Below are positions 6,137-13,881 of a stretch of DNA of 26,377 nt, piece by piece. The number at the start of each line of letters is the position of its first letter. Position 1 is the first letter of the stretch. The notes beneath the pieces were generated by a model that was not told the origin of the DNA, made no database searches, and saw nothing but the letters and a program-made list of their open reading frames with translations. Made by a program: the position numbers and the translations under genes. The stretch is from positions 1-26,377 of IMG/VR virus record IMGVR_UViG_3300021961_000541; one strand, 5' to 3'. This stretch comes from a virus.

Positions 6137-6394
6137 TTATTCATCTCCTTTTGTTGCTTTGGCACCGAAGTAGCCTCCGATGATTCCGATTAGACCTACA
6201 AGAGCATTTTGCACCAAACCAATAACATCAGGCTCAGTTCCAACAACTTCTCCTGTTTTGGACTGCGAATACATAACCACGACATATTCTCCAGCGATTA
6301 CAAGAGCAATAAACCCTAGAACTCCTAGAGTAATGTAAAGCATCAGTTTGTCTTTCACGCCTATTTGTTTTTTGTCCTCATTTTTATCAGACAT
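6137..6394 (-). CDS. Small two-TM membrane protein, holin candidate
   Basis: An 85-residue protein with a charged N-terminus (SDKNEDKKQ). It has a membrane helix at about 18-42 (MLYITLGVLGFIALVIAGEY), then a polar loop, then a second helix at about 56-77 (VIGLVQNALVGLIGIIGGYF) and a charged end (AKATKGDE). This is the usual plan of small phage holins or antiholins. It follows the lipoprotein gene by one base and precedes the duplicated Ca-loop genes by two. Confidence 0.78.
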   Translation of the reverse strand: MSDKNEDKKQIGVKDKLMLYITLGVLGFIALVIAGEYVVVMYSQSKTGEVVGTEPDVIGLVQNALVGLIGIIGGYFGAKATKGDE

Positions 6395-6395
6395 T

Positions 6396-6611
6396 TTATT
6401 CTCCTGTATCTTGTGTAACTTCTATAGTAGTTTCTGTTGGGTCGAACCCAAGCAAGTCCTTCGTACACTCTCCGCTTGCTAAACAAAGAGGCGGATTACA
6501 TTCTTCGTTTTTCCAGTTTTCTGGAATCTGGCATTCGTATCTGTAGTTGCCTTCGTAACCACAAGAAGCAAGAGCAAGTATGGATACGAGAACGAGACTA
6601 AGCCGTTTCAT
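6396..6611 (-). CDS. Small Cys-rich lipoprotein
   Basis: From the internal ATG at 6611 the product is 71 residues: MKRLSLVLVSILALASC followed by a mature Cys-rich region. L-A-S-C at 14-17 is a classical lipobox, predicting signal peptidase II cleavage and lipid attachment at Cys17. The mature part has RYECQIPENWKNEECNPPLC and a SGECTKDL segment, a pattern I recognise from many phage proteins without known function. A longer open frame exists upstream, but its extra 36 residues are not signal-like and overlap the previous gene deeply, so the short form is chosen. Roles such as superinfection exclusion or outer spanin-like function are only guesses. Confidence 0.8.
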   Translation of the reverse strand: MKRLSLVLVSILALASCGYEGNYRYECQIPENWKNEECNPPLCLASGECTKDLLGFDPTETTIEVTQDTGE

Positions 6612-6870
6612 TTGATTTAGATTTCGCTGGTGATTTCCGATCAACCTTATTAAACACATCGTTGATTTCCGATGTTGTAAGTTTTCCATCATCAAGAAAG
6701 GCTCTAGAGAGACCTTCAATGACTACTGCAACCCCTGCAATTCCAGCCATAAAGACAGCCTTGACTAATGGAACACCAGCGATAGTTCCTGCACCGATAA
6801 CACCCAAGCCAGATGCAGCAAAAGTAGCAAGAATTCTAAGAAGGACATTTACAAACAAATCTTTCTTCAT
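6598..6870 (-). CDS. Membrane protein with acidic C-terminal helix, holin-family-like
   Basis: A 90-residue protein. A hydrophobic region spans residues 7-52, with GLGVIGAGTIAGVPLVKAVF and GIAGVAVVIEGLSRAFL enough for two short membrane passes. It is followed by a cytoplasmic LDDGKLTTSEINDVFNK segment and a Lys/Ser tail. This arrangement recurs in actinophage lysis regions. It overlaps the upstream zinc gene by 4 bases and the lipoprotein start by 14. Confidence 0.78.
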   Translation of the reverse strand: MKKDLFVNVLLRILATFAASGLGVIGAGTIAGVPLVKAVFMAGIAGVAVVIEGLSRAFLDDGKLTTSEINDVFNKVDRKSPAKSKSNETA

Positions 6871-7097
6871 ACGGTTTCAACCTCTGTGAGTCTTTTGTGT
6901 TTCATTACGCAACCTGTTCCGCAATACAAAACAGTTTTATATTCGCGAACCATACCTTTACCTCTTTGGCTTCCGCATATCGGGCAGGTATGGGGAAAGC
7001 CTTTAGAGCCTATGAAGCGAACATTAAAACCCGTGTCAACTTTCTTAACTACAACTGACGGATCGCTAGTGCGTCGTTTAGCGGGTTTCTTGCTCAT
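6867..7097 (-). CDS. Small zinc-finger protein (76 aa)
   Basis: A basic N-terminus (MSKKPAKRRTS) leads to a strand-rich core and two Cys pairs: HTCPICGSQRGKG and LYCGTGCVMKHK. Four Cys in C-x2-C...C-x3-C spacing suggest one zinc ribbon. It overlaps its neighbours by 4 bases on both sides, showing tight coupling between two membrane-protein genes. Function unknown. Confidence 0.72.
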   Translation of the reverse strand: MSKKPAKRRTSDPSVVVKKVDTGFNVRFIGSKGFPHTCPICGSQRGKGMVREYKTVLYCGTGCVMKHKRLTEVETV

Positions 7098-7318
7098 TTC
7101 TTTTTACCGCCATGCCCCTTTGGGTCATTAAGGTGTGCATCAAGTTTGTGTTCAATGACAGCGATATCTCCGTCAATGTCTTTCACATCTGCTTTTAGGT
7201 CATCAAGTTTTTGTGCAACATAGCCGTGGTCACGAACATTTTCGCGGCGACCCTTTTCTATCAACAACATTAAAAGAGCAAAAGCGCCAGTTACAACAGC
7301 AGCCCATGTAGCGTCCAT
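7094..7318 (-). CDS. Single-TM protein with coiled-coil tail (74 aa)
   Basis: From the ATG at 7318 the product is MDATWAAVVTGAFALLMLLI followed by a charged helix (EKGRRENVRDHGYVAQKLDD...). The helix has heptad-like spacing through about residue 62, and the tail is HLNDPKGHGGKKK. An AAGGAGT ribosome-binding sequence stands 7-13 bases upstream of this ATG and overlaps the stop of the 44-aa gene, so this start is preferred over an ATG 60 bases earlier. One N-terminal helix plus a coiled coil next to the endolysin gene is typical of small actinophage lysis-region proteins, possibly a spanin- or holin-like partner. Confidence 0.75.
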   Translation of the reverse strand: MDATWAAVVTGAFALLMLLIEKGRRENVRDHGYVAQKLDDLKADVKDIDGDIAVIEHKLDAHLNDPKGHGGKKK

Positions 7319-7325
7319 AACAAGA

Positions 7326-7460
7326 TTACTCCTTCGTTGATTTCTTTTTTTTAGAAGTTTTCTTAGATGGTTTAGCAACGGCTTCAGTTATGACAGAAGA
7401 AAGAAACGCTTCGTTGCGAACTTCTTTTACTGTTGCTTCACCTTGTGCGTACTTACTCAT
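7326..7460 (-). CDS. Small Lys-rich protein (44 aa)
   Basis: The product begins MSKYAQGEATVKEVRNEAFL and ends in a highly basic tail (PSKKTSKKKKSTKE). Its ATG overlaps the endolysin stop by 4 bases (ATGA), and its end carries the ribosome-binding site for the next gene. These two junctions are the main support. The basic tail could bind nucleic acid or membrane lipids. No family is recognised. Confidence 0.68.
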   Translation of the reverse strand: MSKYAQGEATVKEVRNEAFLSSVITEAVAKPSKKTSKKKKSTKE

Positions 7461-8245
7461 TTCAAACCCAACAGTTTTTTAACTTTTCCGCCGATAAGGA
7501 AATCTGGATTCAAACCATTCTTTCGTTTGAATCTCTTGAGTGCCTGTTGGAATTCCCCACTAGCAATGTTTCCGTCAATCGCTCCGTTGTAAAATCCTTT
7601 ATCTTTCAACGCTTGCTGAATAGCATGGTTTTCGTCTGCTAGTGCTGAAGCGGAAACTGAAACTTTTGCGGATGGTGCTGCGGTCGGCTGTGCGACGGCT
7701 GGTTGTCCACTTGTAAAAGCAACGACTGCTGGTGGTGGATTATCACCACATACATAGCGAATGTGCCATGGTTCCGATGGGACCACTTCCCACGAAAATC
7801 CAAAATCTTTAACATTTGCAATCAACCAATTGATACGCTTTGGTTCACCCGCTGAATGAACATCAACCGCCAAACCGAGATTATGCTGACTTTTACCCGG
7901 TGTGGCAAGCATCGCATATCCCTTCTTTAGATACCAAGTTTTCCCTTCAAAGGTTTTAGTGCTTGCACCTTTGATTGGTTCAAGTTGATATCTTTGCAAA
8001 AATCCTCTTTTTTGCATTTCGTATTCCCGATATAGGTCGCCCGATGATGTCGGCTTAAGTTCAAGTCCATCTGCTTTGGCTTTGGCGACCATTGCGTTCC
8101 AAGCGTTGGCGGCTAGCCAATGAAGTTTTCCACCGCTCTTGATTGGGCGCAGGAGTGAGTCAGGGAGTTTGCCAGGCTCAATACCTTTTAAATCTTTGGG
8201 CATTTTTACAGGAACAATGTAATCCCATGCAACTTTTTTTGCCAT
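7457..8245 (-). CDS. Endolysin: M15 (VanY-like) peptidase plus peptidoglycan-binding domain
   Basis: A 262-residue lysin. The central domain carries the M15 metallopeptidase motifs SQHNLGLAVDVH (zinc ligands His121, Asp128) and EPWH (catalytic Glu158, zinc ligand His161), as in D-Ala-D-Ala carboxypeptidases and L-Ala-D-Glu endopeptidases. Residues about 170-203 are a Pro/Ala/Ser linker. Residues about 204-262 (IQQALKDKGFYNGAIDG... FKRKNGL) are a PG_binding_1-type three-helix domain. No signal peptide is present, so release would depend on a holin. It is first in the lysis-type operon, with a clear TGTATAAT promoter element upstream, and ends in a 4-base overlap with the 44-aa gene. Confidence 0.94.
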   Translation of the reverse strand: MAKKVAWDYIVPVKMPKDLKGIEPGKLPDSLLRPIKSGGKLHWLAANAWNAMVAKAKADGLELKPTSSGDLYREYEMQKRGFLQRYQLEPIKGASTKTFEGKTWYLKKGYAMLATPGKSQHNLGLAVDVHSAGEPKRINWLIANVKDFGFSWEVVPSEPWHIRYVCGDNPPPAVVAFTSGQPAVAQPTAAPSAKVSVSASALADENHAIQQALKDKGFYNGAIDGNIASGEFQQALKRFKRKNGLNPDFLIGGKVKKLLGLK

Positions 8246-8282
8246 GTGAAAAAACCTTTATCTTTATGGGTACAACTTAAAT

Positions 8283-8290
8283 ATTATACA
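8283..8290 (-). promoter_or_regulatory. TGTATAAT promoter element for the lysis operon
   Basis: On the minus strand TG (8290-8289) directly precedes a consensus TATAAT (8288-8283). The endolysin ATG lies 37 bases downstream with an AAAGG-type site between. The same TGTATAAT octamer drives the divergent plus-strand tail gene at 13111. No good -35 is visible. Confidence 0.6.
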
Positions 8291-8307
8291 CCATAAGATA
8301 TATTACA

Positions 8308-11300
8308 TTAATTGTTGTCAGGTTCCCGCATGTGCAGATACATTGCGCCGACAAACGCAAGAATGGAGGAAATACCAGCAATTCTTTGGATGGTTCCCGA
8401 CAGCGTCAAGTAGACAATTAGCGATCCTGAAATAGTGAACCCCAAATTTAAGAAACCATATATAAATTTTTTCACAAAAAGACCCCAATCTAAAATTTTA
8501 ACCCCATTATTATACCTGAAAATACTTAACTGCTTTATCCACTCCACACCATCCCAAGCAAGTTCCCCATTCATCTCTTCTTCTTCGGGCTTACGAGCGA
8601 CATTATTGTTCTGCCCTGAGGGGCTTCCAGGGCCACCAGATGGCGCTCCACCACCAGACGAAGGACTTGCTCCGCCAAGTGCAACCGCAGCGCCTGCGAG
8701 GCTCACAGCGGCTCCTACGGCAATAACTGTACGACGGTCGCCAACATTGATTTCTGAACCCAAAGCAACATAAGTATCAAACACACCCGCAAAAACATTG
8801 ATCTCTTCTTCGAACGCCTCTTTTACATCAGTAGGCGCTTCCGCAAGTGCCTCGGCAATTTCAGCACCCGCTTCTTCCGAGACCTCGGCAACAATGATCG
8901 CATCAAACACTTCCGTTGCTTGTTCTCCACTGATGCTTTCCAAGACCTTTGGGCTTGTTGCCAGTTCTGTTGCTTGTTCCGCATCAACACCACCTTCTTG
9001 TTCGATGATTAATGTGACAACTGTTGCTACCTGTGCTTCTGAAATGGATTCTGACTCAAGGACATTCACGATTACCTCAACGGAATCCTCGTTGAGTTCG
9101 TTGCCCAAGACAGCAGTGAAAGTTTTAACCAAAACTTCGTTGCTTACTTCTTCGTCAAACACGGCACCCAAGGCAGAACCAAGTGCTTCGGAGGTGAGGT
9201 CTTCTGCTAACACATCAACGATGAGGTCAATGGTTTCTTTGTCTGTGAGGTCTCCGTCAAACGCCGCCTCAAACATTGCGTCAAGTTCTTTGGCGTCAAG
9301 GTTTTTGCCAAGAAGGTCGGTCATGACATCAGACATTTGGTCAACGGTTGCGTCTTCGCTAAAGACTGCTTCCATGACTGAATCAAGTTCTTCATTACTG
9401 AGCGGACCATTAAACAAATTGGTCAACACTGCAACTGTTTCTTTCGTGTCTGATATGTCCTCAAACACCTTGTCCATGATTGTTTGCAGTTGAGTAATCG
9501 TGACAGGACCATCAAGCAGTTCTTCCAATATCTCTGTGGTTTCGTTAGCGGTCATCGGACCGTCAAAGACTTTGTCTAAGACTGCGTCAAACTGTTCGTC
9601 GGAAATATCCGCTTCGAGGAATGAGCCAATCACATCGGCTACGTCTTCGGGATTTTCTATGTTGTCAAATACGGCATCAATCGTGTTGTCAAAGTCGCTG
9701 TCTGAAATTTCCGTAAAGTCAACTTCTTCAATCACTGCACCGATTTCTTCTGGGGTGGCGTCGGCTGGAAGTTCGTCAAATTCTTCTGGTGTCCCAGTAG
9801 AATCACCCCATGGATTTTCTTCTTCGTCTTCCCGTAGAATTTCTTCTTCGTATTTCGGAACTGTTATGGTTGGCAGTTCAATTTCAGGTTCTGTTTCTGT
9901 TGGAAGCGTCGTGGTGGTGGATCCTTCTTCAGGGTCTGGGTATTGCGGGAGTGTTGTTGTTGTATCGTCTGTGGGAACAACGGCGACGGGAACGGTTGAA
10001 GTGGTGGTCGTAGTTTCTTCAACCGGCGGAATAACAACAACAGGCGGCTGGTAAACAGTGGTTGTAGTTCCACTATCAACAGGCGGTACGTAAACGGTAG
10101 TTGTAGTGGTAGTGCTACTCGTAGTTGTAGTAACTGGAGTTGGGTCAAGAACAGTTGCGTCAACAGTTGCTTCAGGACCGTAGGTGCAACTGCCGCTTCC
10201 AACACCAACACATTGACCACTCATTGCTTTGATACCAAAGCGCACAGGTCCGAATCCAGTCGTGACAGGATTGCTTCCAGAGAACATCCACTCACCTAGT
10301 GAGTAGTCGGTTCCTTGATTAGTCCAAACTCCCCAGCCACCCGATGCGGTTCCACCAATTTCGTCAAGGTCATAGAAACTAACTGAGTAACCGTAGATAG
10401 CAGTATTGCTTGACGTTGGTTCATCCCAGTCAAGGTTGACGCTTCCGTCTGAGTTTGCAACAGCCGTCAGATTTGCGACTGCATTGAAATACGCGGCAGT
10501 GATTGTGTCGTCTTCGGTTACATATCCAGTCCCTGAATAATTTGCTGTATTTATTGTGGTGGCACCGAAAGTATTGCCAGTTGATGTTGACCACGAGTTG
10601 GCACTCACGCCGTTGTATGTGGTTGAACCGTTATTGAAGTTGTTTGCAAACTGAATAGCAGTTGTGTTGCCATTAAAAGTACTTCCTGAAACAGTCTGAT
10701 TTCCTGCTCCGGGCGTCCAAGTTGTTGGAATCCAAGAGGCAAAGTAAACACCAACAGAGTTGCTCGTAAACACCGAGTTGATTACTTGCTGGCGATTGAG
10801 TCCTCGCAAAATCGCGCCATAAGTGTTGTCAGTAAATTGACTGTTGTTTATTTTTACAAAACGCTCGGTATAAACACCATAAGTGTTGTTTGTGAATGTT
10901 GAGCCGTCAATGTAGATGCGGTTTGTGTAATCGCTATCTGTCTGACTCAACGCAGAAGGAGTGGAGCCATAGTCAGATTTAACACCTGAAGCAAGAGCAC
11001 TGAACTCAGAGTCAATAAAAGTTGTGACGTTTGCATTGGACTGGAACCATGCACTACCAGAAGTCATGTCGGTGAACTTGACTCGTGTAAAGGTGAACGT
11101 GCCTCCGTTGTTTGTGTATCCAATTCCGCCGTTAGTGGCTTTGCCTCGCTTGAAAGTCATATCACTAACAGCAATTGTTCTCGTGCCATTATTATTGAGT
11201 GAGCGATAGAGGTTGTCACCATCAATAATCGTTGTAGCCATTCCTGTACCTGTGATTGTTACGCCTTCGGTAATCGCAGGCAGGTCAGAAGTTAGCGTTA

Positions 11301-13008
11301 TTGTTCCATCAACACTAAAAACAATTGCATCGTAAATCCCACCAGCAGTTGCGTTGGCTTGGTTGATAGCCCAACGAAGAGTTCCGTTGGAACCATCGTC
11401 CGCAAGGCTTGTTACAACTATTCCTACTGGCGCGACGATATCTGCTGGCACAAACGAGATGGTTGAACCATATGCCGAACCTGAAGCATTAGTAACTTTT
11501 AGACGGAAGTAGTAAGTAGTTGAACCAGTCAAACCTTCAACAACTGTTGAAACCGTTGAAAGCGATGTGCCAGTAAAAGTTCCCGAAACAGGAATATCAA
11601 CTACCGTGCCAGAGAAGTCTGATGTAGTGCTGTATTGGAATACTGCGGTAGAACTAAAACCGTTAGGGTTCAGAGTTCCTGAAAGAGTTACAGGACCGTC
11701 GTCAACGGAGACTGTCGGCTCCTCTGATGAAACAATTGGTGCATCCGCCGCGAGGGTATCAAATTCAAATACTGCGGACTCTGTTTCACCAGTTTCGTTA
11801 GTCGCAACGATCTTTGCGTAATAAATTTCACTCGGGTCAAGACCAGTGATCTCTGCATCAATAGCCACCTCGTCTGTGCCAGTAAATGTCCCCATTGAGA
11901 CCGAACTAGAAGTACCAAAATCTGGGTCAGTTGAGTAAAATAGTTCTGCCGTAGTGGAGAAACCTTTTGGGTTGACTGTTGATGCAACGGTTGCGGAAGT
12001 TTGACCAATGCCGCTGACTACGGGTGCACCAAGAACTGGAGCATTATTGCCGTCTGCCGAAAGCACATAACTGATACGGAAAGATGTTGAAGCGCCAGCG
12101 CCAAGCGTTGGAACATTCAGAGCAACATAGATACCTGCGTCGGCATACATCTCACCGACATTGCCAAGATAGGTTCCACTGGTCGCCAATGTGTTTCCAG
12201 CATTCCAAATATCGGCAGGATCTGGTGAAGAGAATCCGCCAGTTTGTCTCGCTACCCGGGCGCGAGCATCAAACGACTGAAGAGCAATAAACGCGTTATT
12301 TCCCCAACGGGCTGTTGCTTGCGCCTCTGTCCCTTGACCAGTCACAGCATTGCAAGACTGAAACATATTCGTTCCAGCCTCTGAGCCAGCACAGGTCATT
12401 GAGCCAGAACCTGTTGCATTGTCTGGGTCAAAGCCACGACCAAAGAAGACATCACTAATTGCATCACTAGTCGTATTGGTGAGCGTCACATCCGTATGAA
12501 GCGCCTGACCTGCCGTTGGTACGCAATACCTCTGCGAGATACTGACACCGTTATACGGGCTTGCACTAATCCAAGAAACACACTGAGATGAACCAGAGTT
12601 CTGAATGTCAGAAACTGCGCCAGAAACACCTGTTTGGTAGTGGTCATTTAGACCTAGGCTTGAACCGACCTTTACCTGCCAACCTTCAAATGGTGAACCC
12701 GGACAGAAGTAATCACCATCGTCTGTGGTGCTTCCCCATCCGTCCATTTCACGGTCAACACGGAAACCAAGGCAGTTAGCAGGGTTTGCGTGGAAACCGC
12801 TAGGGACACTCGTTGAACCAAAAGCGCCGTTTGCTCTTACACCAACCTCGGCGAACTCGCCCTGAAGGAACCCTTGCCCGTTAGAAATCTGTGTATTCGT
12901 TGCAAATGTTGCCTCAGCGGCAGAGACAGGGACAAAAAGGGCGAGCAGAACTAACGAGACGATGAGCGCTGACACGCGCCGAAATGACAAATTAGATCGT
13001 TGAAGCAA
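8308..13008 (-). CDS. Giant exported beta-helix/repeat protein with C-terminal membrane segments (1566 aa)
   Basis: Domains in order (approximate residues): signal peptide 1-30 (RR then ALIVSLVLLALFVPVSA); a Cys-containing beta-rich domain 31-325; two Fn3-like domains 330-520; a right-handed beta-helix opening with a CSLREA-like segment (VTSLADDGSNGTLRWAINQAN) 523-845; a third Fn3-like domain to 960; a Thr/Pro linker 955-1060; an acidic region of exact 17-residue helical repeats 1086-1323 with looser copies to about 1410; an Ala/Gly hydrophobic segment 1424-1448; a Gly/Ser linker; and two likely membrane helices 1519-1563. The TTG at 13008 is used because no ATG or GTG precedes the signal peptide; an internal TTG six codons on is an alternative. 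This is built like a bacterial surface protein rather than a virion protein. It could coat the infected cell, alter adhesion or exclude other phages (inference). Confidence 0.88.
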   Translation of the reverse strand: MLQRSNLSFRRVSALIVSLVLLALFVPVSAAEATFATNTQISNGQGFLQGEFAEVGVRANGAFGSTSVPSGFHANPANCLGFRVDREMDGWGSTTDDGDYFCPGSPFEGWQVKVGSSLGLNDHYQTGVSGAVSDIQNSGSSQCVSWISASPYNGVSISQRYCVPTAGQALHTDVTLTNTTSDAISDVFFGRGFDPDNATGSGSMTCAGSEAGTNMFQSCNAVTGQGTEAQATARWGNNAFIALQSFDARARVARQTGGFSSPDPADIWNAGNTLATSGTYLGNVGEMYADAGIYVALNVPTLGAGASTSFRISYVLSADGNNAPVLGAPVVSGIGQTSATVASTVNPKGFSTTAELFYSTDPDFGTSSSVSMGTFTGTDEVAIDAEITGLDPSEIYYAKIVATNETGETESAVFEFDTLAADAPIVSSEEPTVSVDDGPVTLSGTLNPNGFSSTAVFQYSTTSDFSGTVVDIPVSGTFTGTSLSTVSTVVEGLTGSTTYYFRLKVTNASGSAYGSTISFVPADIVAPVGIVVTSLADDGSNGTLRWAINQANATAGGIYDAIVFSVDGTITLTSDLPAITEGVTITGTGMATTIIDGDNLYRSLNNNGTRTIAVSDMTFKRGKATNGGIGYTNNGGTFTFTRVKFTDMTSGSAWFQSNANVTTFIDSEFSALASGVKSDYGSTPSALSQTDSDYTNRIYIDGSTFTNNTYGVYTERFVKINNSQFTDNTYGAILRGLNRQQVINSVFTSNSVGVYFASWIPTTWTPGAGNQTVSGSTFNGNTTAIQFANNFNNGSTTYNGVSANSWSTSTGNTFGATTINTANYSGTGYVTEDDTITAAYFNAVANLTAVANSDGSVNLDWDEPTSSNTAIYGYSVSFYDLDEIGGTASGGWGVWTNQGTDYSLGEWMFSGSNPVTTGFGPVRFGIKAMSGQCVGVGSGSCTYGPEATVDATVLDPTPVTTTTSSTTTTTTVYVPPVDSGTTTTVYQPPVVVIPPVEETTTTTSTVPVAVVPTDDTTTTLPQYPDPEEGSTTTTLPTETEPEIELPTITVPKYEEEILREDEEENPWGDSTGTPEEFDELPADATPEEIGAVIEEVDFTEISDSDFDNTIDAVFDNIENPEDVADVIGSFLEADISDEQFDAVLDKVFDGPMTANETTEILEELLDGPVTITQLQTIMDKVFEDISDTKETVAVLTNLFNGPLSNEELDSVMEAVFSEDATVDQMSDVMTDLLGKNLDAKELDAMFEAAFDGDLTDKETIDLIVDVLAEDLTSEALGSALGAVFDEEVSNEVLVKTFTAVLGNELNEDSVEVIVNVLESESISEAQVATVVTLIIEQEGGVDAEQATELATSPKVLESISGEQATEVFDAIIVAEVSEEAGAEIAEALAEAPTDVKEAFEEEINVFAGVFDTYVALGSEINVGDRRTVIAVGAAVSLAGAAVALGGASPSSGGGAPSGGPGSPSGQNNNVARKPEEEEMNGELAWDGVEWIKQLSIFRYNNGVKILDWGLFVKKFIYGFLNLGFTISGSLIVYLTLSGTIQRIAGISSILAFVGAMYLHMREPDNN
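9040..9753 (-). repeat. Fourteen consecutive 17-codon repeats in the giant protein
   Basis: Residues 1086-1323 divide without gaps into 14 units of 17 residues, such as DEQFDAVLDKVFDGPMT and ANETTEILEELLDGPVT. Each reads as an amphipathic helix, L/I/V at inner positions, a turn at D/N-G-P or equivalent, then S/T/D before the next unit. Alternate units are more alike, giving a 34-residue superperiod. Looser 17-18-residue units continue to about residue 1410. Confidence 0.8.
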
Positions 13009-13026
13009 TGAAGAACCCCGAGGATA

Positions 13027-13034
13027 ATTTTACA
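13027..13034 (-). promoter_or_regulatory. TGTAAAAT element upstream of the giant exported protein
   Basis: On the minus strand TG plus TAAAAT (13032-13027) lies 18 bases before the TTG start, leaving a short leader that contains a G-rich stretch (CGGGG) usable as a ribosome-binding site. It is part of a 102-base divergent promoter region shared with the plus-strand tail gene. Confidence 0.4.
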
Positions 13035-13068
13035 ATATTCAGTTCTCATTAAAAAATACCTGTTTTGA

Positions 13069-13076
13069 TGTATAAT
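13069..13076 (+). promoter_or_regulatory. TGTATAAT promoter element for the plus-strand tail module
   Basis: TG at 13069-13070 directly precedes consensus TATAAT at 13071-13076, 34 bases before the ATG at 13111. A GAGG ribosome-binding sequence lies just before the ATG. The octamer is identical to that before the endolysin gene. Confidence 0.6.
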
Positions 13077-13110
13077 CTAAATAACTTTTAATAAAGAAAC
13101 AGAGGTTTGA

Positions 13111-13881
13111 ATGGCTGGCGCAGGCGTCAAACTGTTTACTGCCGGTAGTCAATTAACCGCAACCGAAGTAAACACATACTTAATGGATCAGGTTGTCGCA
13201 TATTTTGCGGACAGCGCCGCCCGTGATGCTGCTTTCGGAGGCGCGGGCGAACCGTCTTTAAGCGCAGGTCGTCTTGCCTATCTTTTTTCCGACAACAAAC
13301 TTTACTTGTACGACAACACAAACAATTGGGTTGAAATTGGCGCACAGATAGAAGACGGTGAAATCACTACAGCCAAAATTGCTGCACTTGCAGTCACCGC
13401 AGCCAAGATTGCTTCTGATGCAGTGACTACAGCAAAGATTTTGGACTCAAATGTCACCACAGCAAAGATTGCTGATAGTGCTATAACCTCAGCGAAAATT
13501 GCTGACGGCGCAATTGTTAACGCAGACATCAGCACCACAGCCGCTATTGACTTAGGCAAACTAGCAGACGCAACAATTGACGAAAAAAGCGCTTCATATA
13601 CGCTCGTACTGACCGATAAAAACAAGTTTATTAAAATGAGCGTCACCTCAACAGCCAATACCGTCACGGTGCCGACGAACGCTTCTGTGGCTTTCCCTAT
13701 AGGTTCACAAATCCATATCATTCAGTACGGCTCTGGCAAGACACAAGTAATTCCTGTTTCAGGAACTGTAATCCTTTATGCGACCCCTGGCACTTACTTG
13801 CGAGCACAATACTCGTCGGCGACACTCCTTAAGTGCGACACGAACATTTGGATGCTGATGGGTGATTTGAGTGCCTCGTGA
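13111..13881 (+). CDS. Minor tail/tail-tip protein with decapeptide repeats
   Basis: The first 75 residues (GVKLFTAGSQLTATEVNTYL... YFADSAARDAAF... LAYLFSDNKLYLYDNTNNWV) are a familiar N-terminal module of actinophage minor tail proteins that probably anchors to the tail tip. Residues about 85-140 are decapeptide repeats of the type (I/V)TTAKIADSA, expected to form a trimeric fibrous stem. The last 100 residues are a beta-rich head (KFIKMSVTSTANTVTVPTNA... IHIIQYGSGKTQVIPVSG) like those on phage and bacterial surface fibres. Trimerisation and receptor contact are inferred. The next gene overlaps by 4 bases. Confidence 0.87.
   Translation: MAGAGVKLFTAGSQLTATEVNTYLMDQVVAYFADSAARDAAFGGAGEPSLSAGRLAYLFSDNKLYLYDNTNNWVEIGAQIEDGEITTAKIAALAVTAAKIASDAVTTAKILDSNVTTAKIADSAITSAKIADGAIVNADISTTAAIDLGKLADATIDEKSASYTLVLTDKNKFIKMSVTSTANTVTVPTNASVAFPIGSQIHIIQYGSGKTQVIPVSGTVILYATPGTYLRAQYSSATLLKCDTNIWMLMGDLSAS
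13363..13530 (+). repeat. Decapeptide coding repeats in the tail-tip protein
   Basis: Five to six 30-base units encode (I/V)TxAKIxxxA. They resemble a short-repeat array on the DNA but stay in frame and vary at wobble positions, so they are protein repeats. Confidence 0.8.

Noticed and set aside
6612-6719. Longer start for the lipoprotein gene
   Set aside because: It would put 36 non-signal residues before a clear signal peptide and overlap the upstream gene by more than 120 bases.
7319-7378. Longer start for the coiled-coil membrane protein
   Set aside because: It overlaps the 44-aa gene, and the AAGGAGT site fits the internal ATG at 7318.
8798-10054. Two long Ser-rich plus-strand open frames (231 and 184 residues)
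   Set aside because: They are antisense to the acidic repeat and Thr linker of the giant protein. Their Ser bias follows from codons such as GAA/GAT and ACA on the other strand, and there is no ribosome-binding site or family pattern.
9864-10220. Leu/Gln/Pro-rich minus frame of 118 residues
   Set aside because: It is a frame-shifted reading of the Thr/Pro linker and has low complexity.
13363-13530. CRISPR-like array of about 30-base repeats
   Set aside because: The repeats are contiguous, in frame, encode the (I/V)TxAKI decapeptide, and have no unique spacers.
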